A DNA stretch of 64,000 nt, taken from the NCBI RefSeq assembly GCF_028765575.1, contig NZ_JARACO010000001.1, forward strand, positions 354,988 through 418,987, read 5' to 3'. The stretch is from Aliivibrio sp. S3MY1. Lineage in GTDB: Bacteria > Pseudomonadota > Gammaproteobacteria > Enterobacterales > Vibrionaceae. Below, piece by piece: positions 35,728-44,428 of the stretch (position 1 is the stretch's first letter; every line of letters starts with the position of its first letter). The notes beneath the pieces are model-generated. The model worked only from the letters and a program-made list of their open reading frames with translations, did not search any database and had not been told where the DNA came from. The position numbers and the translations under genes were made by a program.

Positions 35728-37179
35728 ATGACTAAAAAGCTAACTACAGCAGCAGGTTGTCCTGTTGCACATAACCAAAATGTTCAAACTGCGGGTAAAC
35801 GTGGTCCTCAATTATTGCAAGATGTGTGGTTTTTAGAAAAACTGGCGCATTTTGATCGTGAAGTTATCCCTGAGCGTCGCATGCACGCAAAAGGGTCTGG
35901 TGCTTACGGTACATTCACGGTTACTCATGACATCACAAAGTACACAAAAGCAAAACTGTTCTCTGAAATTGGTAAACAAACTGAGCTATTTGCTCGTTTT
36001 ACTACCGTAGCTGGTGAGCGTGGTGCAGCAGATGCAGAGCGTGATATCCGTGGTTTTGCGCTAAAATTCTACACAGAAGAAGGTAACTGGGATTTAGTGG
36101 GTAACAACACACCCGTATTCTTCTTACGTGATCCTCTAAAATTCCCTGATTTAAACCACGCGGTTAAACGTGATCCTCGCACAAATATGCGAAGCGCGAA
36201 AAACAACTGGGATTTCTGGACATCATTACCTGAAGCGCTTCACCAAGTAACGATCGTGATGAGTGATCGTGGTATTCCTGCCACTTACCGTCATATGCAT
36301 GGTTTTGGTAGCCACACGTTTAGCTTTATCAACAGTGATAACGAGCGTTACTGGGTGAAATTCCACTTTGTATCTCAGCAAGGCATTAAAAACTTGTCTG
36401 ATGCAGAAGCGGGTGCAGTAATTGGTAATGATCGTGAAAGTCATCAACGTGATTTGCTAGAAAGCATTGATAACCAAGATTTCCCTAAATGGACATTAAA
36501 AGTTCAGATCATGCCAGAGGCAGAAGCGGCGACGGTTTCTTATAATCCGTTCGATCTAACTAAAGTATGGCCACACAAAGATTATCCATTAATTGAAGTG
36601 GGTGAATTTGAGCTAAACCGTAATCCACAAAACTTCTTCGCTGAAGTTGAACAATCGGCATTTAACCCTGCAAACGTGGTTCCGGGTATCAGCTTCTCTC
36701 CTGATAAAATGCTGCAAGGTCGTTTATTTGCGTATGGTGATGCACAACGTTACCGTTTAGGTGTAAACCACCAGCATATCCCTGTGAACGCACCTCGTTG
36801 TCCAGTACATAGTTACCACCGTGATGGCGCAATGCGTGTTGATGGTAACTTCGGTAGCACATTAGGCTATGAGCCAAACAACGAAGGCCAATGGGCAGAG
36901 CAACCAGATTTTTCTGAGCCACCACTAAACTTAGACGGCGCAGCTGCACATTGGGATCACCGTGAAGATGAAGATTACTTCTCACAACCTGGCGATCTAT
37001 TCCGTTTAATGACCGCTGAGAAACAAGCGATCTTGTTTGATAACACTGCGCGTAATCTAAACGGTGTGCCAAAAGAAATTCAACTTCGTCACCTAAGACA
37101 TTGTTATAAAGCTGATCCTGCTTATGGCGAAGGTATCGGTAAATTGCTTGATATTGATGTGAGTGAATTTAACTCGTAA
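35728..37179 (+). CDS. katA: Monofunctional heme catalase KatA
   Basis: 483 residues, the size of clade/group III small-subunit catalases. Distal His lies in [13 protein letters not shown], Asn in the [11 protein letters not shown]...NMRS region, and the proximal heme Tyr in [14 protein letters not shown]. It decomposes H2O2. V. fischeri has one such catalase, described as periplasmic and needed for normal squid colonisation, and this gene fits it. I see no classical Sec signal at the N-terminus, so export would be unusual. AAGGA lies eight bases before ATG 35728; the upstream extension to 35656 is not supported. A strong terminator follows. Confidence 0.95.
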   Translation: MTKKLTTAAGCPVAHNQNVQTAGKRGPQLLQDVWFLEKLAHFDREVIPERRMHAKGSGAYGTFTVTHDITKYTKAKLFSEIGKQTELFARFTTVAGERGAADAERDIRGFALKFYTEEGNWDLVGNNTPVFFLRDPLKFPDLNHAVKRDPRTNMRSAKNNWDFWTSLPEALHQVTIVMSDRGIPATYRHMHGFGSHTFSFINSDNERYWVKFHFVSQQGIKNLSDAEAGAVIGNDRESHQRDLLESIDNQDFPKWTLKVQIMPEAEAATVSYNPFDLTKVWPHKDYPLIEVGEFELNRNPQNFFAEVEQSAFNPANVVPGISFSPDKMLQGRLFAYGDAQRYRLGVNHQHIPVNAPRCPVHSYHRDGAMRVDGNFGSTLGYEPNNEGQWAEQPDFSEPPLNLDGAAAHWDHREDEDYFSQPGDLFRLMTAEKQAILFDNTARNLNGVPKEIQLRHLRHCYKADPAYGEGIGKLLDIDVSEFNS

Positions 37180-37205
37180 ATTATTGTATTAAGTAACTAT
37201 AAATC

Positions 37206-37238
37206 AAAGCGTTGAATATTATATTCAGCGCTTTTTTT
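37206..37238 (+). terminator. Terminator of katA
   Basis: A 13-bp stem (aaagcgttgaata at 206-218 with tattcagcgcttt at 222-234, one G-T pair) followed by a T-run. Confidence 0.85.
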
Positions 37239-37385
37239 ATGTCTGTTTACATTGTTAATACCAGTGTAGCGATGTTTTGCACAGATGGTATTCGTTGTGA
37301 GAAGTCGACAGCTTACATGAAAGAACAAGGGTTTGATGAGGGGTATCATCTTGAAGGTGGGATCGCAAGCTCATGGTTGGGTTGA
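37239..37385 (+). pseudogene. Remnant of a rhodanese-type gene (TrhO/YceA-like active-site segment)
   Basis: A 48-codon open frame, too short for a rhodanese, encodes [19 protein letters not shown] followed by [12 protein letters not shown]. This is the active-site segment of TrhO (UPF0176) tRNA-hydroxylating rhodaneses, whose loop is CTGGIRCEK. It starts at the edge of the katA terminator, has no Shine-Dalgarno, and lacks the N- and C-terminal parts of the family (~300 residues). The active-site loop has Asp for Gly (CTDGIR). It is best read as a leftover of a deleted or translocated gene. Confidence 0.7.
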
Positions 37386-37644
37386 GTACCCTAGATCAAT
37401 CAAACGCATGGTAAATAGGTTTAATCTTATAACTCTTGAGAATGGGGTGTTTCGCGTTAATATAAAGGCATATTAAAACGGGGCCGTATTATGAAATTAA
37501 TTATAATGCAATGATTTGAACCATGATTTGGACAAATAAATACCTTTTTTTCGTCATTAAATGTAGTTTTTATTGTGGTAAATAGTGAAATGCATCTATG
37601 ATAAAGGAAATTTTATTAATTTTTTTTTTATATTGTAGGCAAAA
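37386..37644. other. Intergenic region upstream of the Aer-like chemoreceptor
   Basis: No gene is seen. A flagellar sigma-28-like arrangement is possible: TAAATAGT at 37579 and GATAA at 37600-37604. This would suit a chemoreceptor, but the spacing and -10 are not ideal, so it is only a suggestion. Confidence 0.3.
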
Positions 37645-39183
37645 ATGATTGAAACTTTTTTAAGTGATGATGAGCAACTTGTATCTACTACTGATCTTAA
37701 AGGTGTTATTACTTATTGTAACGAAGCGTTCTGTCGTATTGCGGAATACAGCAAGGAAGAGCTTGAAGGTAAAAATCATAATATTATTCGTCATGAAATA
37801 ATGCCTAAAGCAGCGTTTGCAGACATGTGGAGAAACTTACAACAGGGAAAAGCATGGCGAGGAATAGTAAAAAATAAAGCAAAATCAGGTCGATTTTATT
37901 GGGTCGATGCCTACGTTACGCCTATTTATGAACATGATACTATAATTGGTTATCAGTCTGTGCGAGTGAAACCTAAACGTGAATGGGTTATTATTGCTGA
38001 AAAAGCTTACGTGGGCCTTTTAAAAGCAGAGAACAGTGGACAAGGGTGGTCATTTTCAATAAATGATACTTTGCGTTATTTGCTATTACTAGGGGCGTTG
38101 ACCGTTCCAGTGTTATCGACATTATTCAATTTAAATGGATCGATGGCATTGTTATGTAGCGTTCTTCCTATGTGTGTAGTAATCCTATTTTTTCGCCAAG
38201 AACTTATTGATACTCCGCGTCAATTAAAAAAATTACATGCGAAATATGACAGTGTTAGCCGTCTTATTTTTTCTGGTAATAATAAGTTTTCGATTGCTGA
38301 TTTTCATTTGAAATTATCCTCATCTCGAATTAGAACCGTCTTAGGTAGAATGACAGATTCAGCAAAACCGCTTCAAGAATTAGCTGATAACTTAAGCTCA
38401 ACGGCAATATTGGTGACGCAGGAATTAGAACAGCAAACAAAAGATATTTATTACGTTCGTGCAGCAACAGAGCAGGTTAAATCATTAGCTGATGATGTAT
38501 CACTTAGTACTAATGAGGCCCATGAACTCATTAATATGACGATTAAGTCATGCGGGTTAACAAAAGAGAGTATAAGCCAAACCAATGTAAATTTAGAGCA
38601 ATTGACGATCCAAGCGAAATCTGCTACACAAATGACAGAGCAATTGAGTTCACAAGCAAAAGAAGTCAATCAACTTATGGAAGAGATAGGTAGTATAGCT
38701 AATCAAACTAATCTTCTCGCATTAAATGCAGCGATTGAATCAGCAAGGTCGGGAGAGCAAGGAAGGGGCTTCTCAGTCGTTGCCGATGAAGTTAGAGCGT
38801 TATCTAGTCGTACTTCTAATGCAACAATTCAGATAAAAGAGAGTGTTACTTCCATGCTTTCGATGATTGAATCTTGGCAATTAGAGATTATGTCTAACCG
38901 ACAGCAAACTGAACTATGCAATGACATGGGAGAGGTGAGCATGCAACGATTATCTGAAGTTGACTCAATGATGCAATCAATGAATCAATTAATGACGTCA
39001 ATAGAAAATGTAGCAGACCAGCAACGTAAACTGTCTGGTGATGTGAATACTTACATTCAATCTATTGCTTCAACGGCAGAGCAAAATTTAAAGACTACTT
39101 ATTCGGTAAATAGCACATCTAAGAAGTTAAAAAATCAAGTGAATGAATTTTATCAATTAGCACAGCGTTTTGAAGATAAGTAA
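37645..39183 (+). CDS. Aer-like PAS methyl-accepting chemotaxis protein
   Basis: 512 residues. An N-terminal PAS domain (residues ~10-115; [42 protein letters not shown]) is the Aer type, usually an FAD redox sensor of energy state. A hydrophobic hairpin (~143-188) anchors it, and the C-terminal signalling domain has the conserved tip [31 protein letters not shown]. It would feed redox or energy status to CheA/CheW. No large periplasmic sensor domain is present. AGG precedes the start, and a terminator follows at 39192-39220. Confidence 0.9.
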   Translation: MIETFLSDDEQLVSTTDLKGVITYCNEAFCRIAEYSKEELEGKNHNIIRHEIMPKAAFADMWRNLQQGKAWRGIVKNKAKSGRFYWVDAYVTPIYEHDTIIGYQSVRVKPKREWVIIAEKAYVGLLKAENSGQGWSFSINDTLRYLLLLGALTVPVLSTLFNLNGSMALLCSVLPMCVVILFFRQELIDTPRQLKKLHAKYDSVSRLIFSGNNKFSIADFHLKLSSSRIRTVLGRMTDSAKPLQELADNLSSTAILVTQELEQQTKDIYYVRAATEQVKSLADDVSLSTNEAHELINMTIKSCGLTKESISQTNVNLEQLTIQAKSATQMTEQLSSQAKEVNQLMEEIGSIANQTNLLALNAAIESARSGEQGRGFSVVADEVRALSSRTSNATIQIKESVTSMLSMIESWQLEIMSNRQQTELCNDMGEVSMQRLSEVDSMMQSMNQLMTSIENVADQQRKLSGDVNTYIQSIASTAEQNLKTTYSVNSTSKKLKNQVNEFYQLAQRFEDK

Positions 39184-39191
39184 TATAAGCT

Positions 39192-39222
39192 AAAGCCTTA
39201 ATGAGAGTTAAGGCTTTTTTAT
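39192..39222 (+). terminator. Terminator of the Aer-like chemoreceptor gene
   Basis: A 10-bp stem (aaagccttaa/ttaaggcttt) around TGAGAG with a T-run. Confidence 0.8.
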
Positions 39223-39245
39223 TGCGTATTAAAACATCATATTCC

Positions 39246-39275
39246 TCGACATTGTGATCAAGATCTCTGTATAAT
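39246..39275 (+). promoter_or_regulatory. Candidate sigma-70 promoter of the ABC-F gene
   Basis: TCGACA (39246-39251), an 18-bp spacer, and a perfect TATAAT (39270-39275), about 100 bp upstream of the start codon. Confidence 0.4.
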
Positions 39276-39374
39276 CCGCGGCTATATTTTCTCATTCATC
39301 ATACTTTCGTCCTTCATCTTTCGGCTCTCTATAGCTCAATCATGACTTGTCAGTAAACCCTAGGAATTATTTCG

Positions 39375-40988
39375 TTGATACAATCAAACAACATCACAAT
39401 GCAATTTGGCGCAGAGCCTTTATTTGAAAACATTTCAGCAAAATTTGGCAACGGCAACCGTTATGGTTTGATCGGTGCGAATGGTTGCGGAAAATCAACG
39501 TTCATGAAGATTCTTAGTGGTGCATTAACTCCTAGTTCAGGTAACGTATCAATGACGCCGGGACAAAAGTTAGGCGTATTGAGTCAAGATCAGTTTGCGT
39601 TTGAAAAATACAACGTAGTTGATGTTGTTATCATGGGTGACAAAAAACTCTGGGAAATTAAACAAGAGCGTGATCGCATCTATTCATTGCCAGAAATGAG
39701 TGAAGACGATGGCATGAAAGTAGCTGAACTTGAAAGCGAATTCGCTGAAATGGATGGTTACAGCGCAGAGAGCCGTGCAGGTGATATCCTAATTCAAGCC
39801 GGTATTGATGAATCGCTTCATTTTGGTTTAATGCAGCAAGTTGCTCCAGGCTGGAAACTGCGTGTGTTACTAGCACAAGCGCTGTTTGCAAATCCAGATA
39901 TCTTGTTACTTGATGAACCAACCAACAACTTGGACATTAATACGATCAATTGGTTAGCAGAAGAGCTAAACAAACGTAAATGTACCATGATCATCATCTC
40001 GCACGACAGACACTTCTTAAACTCTGTATGTACGCACATGGCAGATATCGATTACGGTGAATTGCGTATTTACCCAGGTAACTATGAGTATTTCTTAGAA
40101 GCATCAAGCTTAATTCGTGATCAACTGTTAGCGGGTAACGCGAAAAAAGAAGCAGAGATCAGTGAGCTACAAGATTTCGTAAACCGTTTTGGTGCTAACG
40201 CATCGAAAGCGAAACAAGCAAGTTCTCGTGCAAAGAAAATGGACAAGATCTCACTGGATGAAGTGAAATCATCAAGCCGCATGAGCCCATCAATTAACTT
40301 TGGTGAAGGCAAAAAACTGCATCGTCAGGCACTAGAGCTTGAGAATGTAGGTCACGGCTTTGATGGTGAGGTTCTGTTTGAAGGTGGTAATTTATTACTA
40401 GAAGCGGGCACTCGTCTTGCTGTCATTGGTGAGAATGGTGTGGGTAAAACAACCTTCTTACGTTGTTTAGTGAATGACCTAGAGCAAAACGAAGGTATTG
40501 TTAAATGGTCAGAAAACGCAACATTCGGTTACTGCCCACAAGACAGCACCGCTGATTTTGATAACGATCTAAGCATCTTTGATTGGATTTCTCAGTGGCG
40601 TACCGTTAAGCATGATGACTTGATGGTTCGTGGTATTTTGGGCCGCCTACTATTCACAGCAGACGATACAAATAAACAAGCTAAAAACTGTTCTGGTGGC
40701 GAGAAAAACCGTCTGTTATTTGGCAAGTTAATGATGCAAGACATCAACGTACTTGTTATGGATGAACCAACCAACCACATGGATATGGAAGCGATTGAAG
40801 CATTGAACGAAGCATTAAAAGTGTACACTGGCACATTAATCTTTGTAAGCCATGACCGTGAGTTTGTTTCTTCTCTAGCGACACAAATTATTGATATTAA
40901 AGATAAGAAAATAGTGAACTTCCAAGGTACTTATGAAGAGTACTTAGATCACCAAACTAAAATGCTACAGGTTAATATTGCTAAATAA
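39375..40988 (+). CDS. ybiT: ABC-F ATPase, YbiT type
   Basis: 537 residues with two ABC cassettes and no membrane segments. The first has [23 protein letters not shown] (variant signature) and [10 protein letters not shown]. The second has [16 protein letters not shown] and [10 protein letters not shown]. The P-site tRNA-interaction-type linker lies between them ([19 protein letters not shown]). ABC-F proteins act on the ribosome, and YbiT-type members are translation-linked, without export. Similarity to E. coli YbiT runs along the whole length. The start is TTG (39375) with AGGA eight bases upstream; the next Met is residue 9. Confidence 0.92.
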   Translation: MIQSNNITMQFGAEPLFENISAKFGNGNRYGLIGANGCGKSTFMKILSGALTPSSGNVSMTPGQKLGVLSQDQFAFEKYNVVDVVIMGDKKLWEIKQERDRIYSLPEMSEDDGMKVAELESEFAEMDGYSAESRAGDILIQAGIDESLHFGLMQQVAPGWKLRVLLAQALFANPDILLLDEPTNNLDINTINWLAEELNKRKCTMIIISHDRHFLNSVCTHMADIDYGELRIYPGNYEYFLEASSLIRDQLLAGNAKKEAEISELQDFVNRFGANASKAKQASSRAKKMDKISLDEVKSSSRMSPSINFGEGKKLHRQALELENVGHGFDGEVLFEGGNLLLEAGTRLAVIGENGVGKTTFLRCLVNDLEQNEGIVKWSENATFGYCPQDSTADFDNDLSIFDWISQWRTVKHDDLMVRGILGRLLFTADDTNKQAKNCSGGEKNRLLFGKLMMQDINVLVMDEPTNHMDMEAIEALNEALKVYTGTLIFVSHDREFVSSLATQIIDIKDKKIVNFQGTYEEYLDHQTKMLQVNIAK

Positions 40989-41022
40989 GCTTATCTTTAT
41001 AAGATAAGTATTAAGTATATTT

Positions 41023-41057
41023 AAAAACGCGAGACTGGTTATCAGCTCGCGTTTTTT
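41023..41057 (+). terminator. Terminator of the ABC-F gene
   Basis: An 11-bp stem (aaaaacgcgag at 023-033, ctcgcgttttt at 046-056) is followed by T. A second small hairpin (cttatctt-tat-aagataag, 40990-41008) lies just before it. Confidence 0.85.
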
Positions 41058-41134
41058 GATCTAATTCAATATGCTTTTGCTTCATTCTTACGATTAACGT
41101 AACTCCATTCTTACTATTTATTTGGAAATTATTT

Positions 41135-41773
41135 GTGTCAGTAATTCGATCTAACAAAACAGTCCCAGCAAATACCGTCGTCGTACTCGATTTCGAAACC
41201 ACAGGCTTATCTCCTAATCAGGGCGATCGTGCAATAGAAATTGGTGCGGTTAAATTAGAAAATGGAGTGGTGGTTGATCGCTTTCAAGGTTTGATGAACC
41301 CGGGATTTAGAGTGAGTTCATTTATCGAGAACTACACGGGTATTTCAAATCGAATGCTAGTTGATGCAGCAAGTTGTGATGTCGTAATGAATGAGTTTGC
41401 TGATTTTATCCAAGGCTGCAATTTAGTCGCCCACAATGCCTCCTTTGATAAGCGTTTTTTAGATGGTGAATTAGAGCTAATCCAGCGCAGTTACGATGGT
41501 AATTTTGCGTGTTCATTACTGGTATCAAGACGACTAACTCAAGAGGTTTCATCGCATAAATTGGGTGACCTAGTGGCATACCATCAAATTGAAAATGATG
41601 GTGTTTTTCACAGAGCATTAGCCGATGCTGAGGTGACAGCTTCACTATGGTTAGTACAACTAGAAGCGTTAGAGCGTGATCATGGCATTATTAACCCAAG
41701 CTTTGATTTAATGATGAAAATAGGAAAAACGCCGAAAGGTTCGATTGTTAATTTCTTAAAAAAACACGTTTAG
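41135..41773 (+). CDS. DEDDh 3'-5' exonuclease (DnaQ/PolC epsilon-like)
   Basis: 212 residues. Exo I is VVLDFETTGLSP, Exo II is NLVAHNASFDKRFL and Exo III is HRALADAEVT, giving the Asp-Glu-Asp-Asp-His set of two-metal exonucleases. It is shorter than DNA polymerase III epsilon (~240 residues) and lacks its tail. It is thus a stand-alone proofreading-type or RNA-processing exonuclease whose substrate cannot be read from sequence. The start codon is GTG at 41135 (GGAA upstream). It is a single gene ending at a terminator. Confidence 0.85.
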   Translation: MSVIRSNKTVPANTVVVLDFETTGLSPNQGDRAIEIGAVKLENGVVVDRFQGLMNPGFRVSSFIENYTGISNRMLVDAASCDVVMNEFADFIQGCNLVAHNASFDKRFLDGELELIQRSYDGNFACSLLVSRRLTQEVSSHKLGDLVAYHQIENDGVFHRALADAEVTASLWLVQLEALERDHGIINPSFDLMMKIGKTPKGSIVNFLKKHV

Positions 41774-41806
41774 TAGGAAGATTAGCGTTCTGTTTTTAAA
41801 ATGATT

Positions 41807-41846
41807 AAGCCCCGTTGAGTTAAGATATTCAATGGGGCTTTTTTGT
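41807..41846 (+). terminator. Terminator of the exonuclease gene
   Basis: A 12-bp stem (aagccccgttga with tcaatggggctt, one G-T pair) is followed by six T. Confidence 0.85.
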
Positions 41847-42131
41847 TATATATAGCCCAATGGTTCATTAATTATTTTTATCGTAATGATAAGGCTAACT
41901 TGTTTTACATCAGTGAGGGATAGGACCATATTTTATAGTGTTGAACATTTGATAATAGTAGTAAACGTATTGATGGCAGTAGAAGTTAAGTCAAATAATT
42001 GCTACCAAGATCTTAAAATGATGAAAATAAGCATTAATAGAAAAAGTATTATTGCTCTTTTTTAAATGTATGGTGCTACTATTCGTTTCGTTAAAAAGCC
42101 ACTTAAACAGCGTTAATTTACAGTTTAAGAG

Positions 42132-42205
42132 TGTTTACCATTGATGTGCAGTGGCATCTAAGTCGCACGTATATTAAATACATTAGCGGCTATCAATGGT
42201 AAACA
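42132..42205. repeat. Perfect 14-bp inverted repeat upstream of rsgA
   Basis: tgtttaccattgat (42132-42145) and its exact reverse complement atcaatggtaaaca (42192-42205) are separated by 46 bp. The right arm ends 25 bp before the rsgA start. It could be a bipartite operator or a mobile-element remnant; flanks show no target duplication. Confidence 0.7.
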
Positions 42206-42230
42206 ATCTACCATATGTATGGAGCAACAA

Positions 42231-43292
42231 ATGAGTGAGCAAATTCTCACACTATCACAACTAGGCTGGCGTCCTTATTTTCAACAACAATTGACTCTAG
42301 ATGATTTAACTGACTTACAGACTGGTCGAATTATCGAGCAGCACCGAAGCAGTATTATTGTTTTGAGTGAACAGGGCCAAGTAAGCTTATTACCACCATC
42401 AGGAGATGATCGTGTTTGTGTCGGTGATTGGGTATTGTTTGATGAACATCTACGAATTCAACGTGTATTGGATAGACAATCTCTGTTTGATCGCAAAGCA
42501 CCAGGGTCAAAAGTTGCAACGCAATTAATTGCAGCGAACGTAGATAACGTCATGATTGTGTGTTCATTAAATAATGACTTTAATTTAAGTCGTATTGAGC
42601 GCTATCTTGCCATTGCAAAAGAAGCCGAAGTAGAACCAGTTGTGGTACTAACTAAAGCCGACTTATGTGACGATGCAGATGACAAGCAAGACCAAGTTCA
42701 GAAACTGAATCGAATGATGAGTGTTTACAGTGTAAATGCCCTTGATAAAAATGATTTAGTTGCTTTACATAGTTATTGTAAAAATGGACAAACGATTGCT
42801 TTCTTAGGATCATCAGGAGTCGGTAAATCAACACTGGTAAACGGCTTACTTGGCTTTGAAGCGTTGAAAACGGGTGATATCCGTGAAGACGACAGCAAAG
42901 GTCGCCACACGACGACACACCGAGCACTTAAATTGATGCCACAAGGAGGTCTATTAATGGATACTCCGGGAATGCGAGAGCTTCAGTTAAGTGATTGTGA
43001 GCAAGGTGTAAGCGCAACCTTCAGTGAGATTACTGATCTTGCTGAAAAATGTCGCTTTGGTGATTGTACTCATATTTCAGAGCCAGGCTGTGCCGTACTA
43101 AAGGCGGTTGAGTCAGGTGAATTAGAAGAGCGCCGCTTAGTGAGTTATCAAAAACTGATGCGTGAGCAGGCTATTAATGGTGCTACGTTAGCTGAGCAAC
43201 GTGCAAAAGATAAAGCGTTTGGCAAAATGGTGCATGGCGCTATTGCTGATGCTCGTTCTCGTAAAAAAGACTATGAGTCAAACGCCTACTAA
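42231..43292 (+). CDS. rsgA: Ribosome small-subunit-dependent GTPase RsgA
   Basis: About 353 residues. An N-terminal OB fold precedes a circularly permuted GTPase (G4 LTKADL, then G1 GSSGVGKST, then G3 DTPGM) and a C-terminal zinc knuckle (CRFGDCTHISEPGC). RsgA tests and matures the 30S subunit. Vibrionaceae usually carry an RsgA next to orn on chromosome I, so this may be a second copy; that cannot be verified here. GGAG precedes ATG 42231; the ATG at 42219 would overlap that site. A perfect parS2 palindrome lies within the coding region at 42723-42737. Confidence 0.9.
   Translation: MSEQILTLSQLGWRPYFQQQLTLDDLTDLQTGRIIEQHRSSIIVLSEQGQVSLLPPSGDDRVCVGDWVLFDEHLRIQRVLDRQSLFDRKAPGSKVATQLIAANVDNVMIVCSLNNDFNLSRIERYLAIAKEAEVEPVVVLTKADLCDDADDKQDQVQKLNRMMSVYSVNALDKNDLVALHSYCKNGQTIAFLGSSGVGKSTLVNGLLGFEALKTGDIREDDSKGRHTTTHRALKLMPQGGLLMDTPGMRELQLSDCEQGVSATFSEITDLAEKCRFGDCTHISEPGCAVLKAVESGELEERRLVSYQKLMREQAINGATLAEQRAKDKAFGKMVHGAIADARSRKKDYESNAY
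42723..42737. promoter_or_regulatory. parS2 site 5, inside rsgA
   Basis: A perfect TTTACAGTGTAAA palindrome encoding part of VYSVNA in RsgA, about 17 kb from the parA2-proximal site and on the other side of ori2. Confidence 0.9.
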
Positions 43293-43322
43293 TTTGGCGA
43301 TATAACATCAAGTTTATGTAAT

Positions 43323-43353
43323 AAGCCGCCCGTCTTTGATTGGCGGCTTTTTT
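43323..43353 (+). terminator. Terminator of rsgA
   Basis: Stem aagccgcc/ggcggctt (323-330, 342-349) with a T-run. Confidence 0.85.
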
Positions 43354-43566
43354 ACGCTTGTTTGAGTATAGAAAAGTGTCCGCTATTAACCTCGATGATA
43401 TTTTGTATGAAGAAGGCAGTAGTGAGCTGTGAATTTTATCAGAATAAAGCAAAGTTGAGGCTCTAGGGGAGAAAGAATCGTTTTGTACGGTAGCAATTAT
43501 TGCCTTGGTAAGGTAAAAATCGTACCATTCTGTGATTATCGATTGAGTCTATAAGAGAATAGCAAT

Positions 43567-43818
43567 ATGAACCAAGAAACAAGCATGATCACAAACCTTG
43601 AAGATCTAGAAACGTTTTTAATCTCTGTTGAAAATGGTGGTTTTGGTTTAATAAACGTTGCAGGTATTGCAATGGCAACAAACAATAAAGATGGTCGTCG
43701 CTTTGTTGCTGTACTGGATGATAAACACCAATTATTATTATCTCGTTGGGTAACAGAAGAAGTATTCCAAACGGGTCAAGATTTAGTGCGTAATGGCCCA
43801 AGCCGTACCACGCATTAA
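43567..43818 (+). CDS. Small uncharacterised protein
   Basis: 83 residues, soluble, with no recognised domain. A leading NLEDLETFLISVENGGFGLINVAGIAMATN, then a basic patch and LLLSRWVTEEVFQTG, suggest a mixed alpha/beta fold. The ATG at 43567 is preceded by AGAGAATAGCAAT (AGAG as Shine-Dalgarno). There is no signal peptide or membrane segment. It stands alone between the rsgA terminator and a long hairpin at 43833-43887. I do not recognise a family. Confidence 0.6.
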   Translation: MNQETSMITNLEDLETFLISVENGGFGLINVAGIAMATNNKDGRRFVAVLDDKHQLLLSRWVTEEVFQTGQDLVRNGPSRTTH

Positions 43819-43832
43819 TTCAAGCGTATTAG

Positions 43833-43887
43833 CTCTATTGTTCTTAATTAGATATTCGGTTTTAAACTATAATTAGGAACAATAGAG
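43833..43887. terminator. Long hairpin between two small genes
   Basis: An 18-bp stem (833-850 with 870-887) has one G-T wobble and a 19-nt loop. There is no T-run, so it is a bidirectional terminator only in part, or a structured 3' end. Confidence 0.45.
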
Positions 43888-43982
43888 ATAAATCATTTCG
43901 CAGATAAATGCCACCCTTCTACAATTCATTCTTTGTCATCCCAACCAAGCATTCAGCTTTTCTTTCTGTTAGCCAATATTGT

Positions 43983-44216
43983 TTACGGTATTACTGCATT
44001 CAGATGCTTAATATATTTCTCGATAAAGTAAGGTGGTATAACAAAGACGATAAGATAAAAAGACTGATCTAAGAAAGTTGATGCAATCTGTGTTTCTTTA
44101 TTTACGTAAGCAAATAAAGCAAACATATTTAGTAGAACATAAAGTGCAACTAAAGCCGTTAAAGAAACTAAGACCAAACCCAGAAGGTCTCTTTGAAATA
44201 CTTTTGATATAGTCAT
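43983..44216 (-). CDS. Small membrane protein of unknown function
   Basis: 77 residues with two hydrophobic segments (LLGLVLVSLTALVALYVLL and FYLIVFVIPPYFI) linked by a short polar loop, so an inner-membrane hairpin protein. GAGGGAATAAC precedes the ATG at a good distance, supporting translation. No family is recognised. It is monocistronic, divergent from nothing within 100 bp, and its coding end faces the hairpin at 43833-43887. Confidence 0.6.
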   Translation of the reverse strand: MTISKVFQRDLLGLVLVSLTALVALYVLLNMFALFAYVNKETQIASTFLDQSFYLIVFVIPPYFIEKYIKHLNAVIP

Positions 44217-44342
44217 TGTTATTCCCTCAAAATGTAATGTACATTTTAATTTACGCTTAATCAGCAGGTGTTTTTTGAGCTATATCAATATTTAGTATGG
44301 GAGAAGATGAAAAATAATATTTACAATTTAGCCATTAAAGTA

Positions 44343-44386
44343 AAAAGGGTTAAGAAATTTTTTATAAAAAAAATCTTAACCCTTTT
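44343..44386 (-). terminator. Terminator of the M66 protease gene
   Basis: A long stem (aaaagggttaaga with tcttaaccctttt) with A/T-rich inner pairs and a T-run on the minus strand, 43 bases past the protease stop codon. Confidence 0.75.
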
Positions 44387-44428
44387 GGTTTTCTATAAGA
44401 AATAAAATTTTCTAATTTAGAATATTAA

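Larger units (their letters stand above)
41774..42230. other. Intergenic region upstream of rsgA, with a terminator and an inverted repeat
   Basis: It holds the exonuclease terminator (41807-41846) and a 14-bp perfect inverted repeat (42132-42205). No gene is seen in the rest. Confidence 0.6.
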
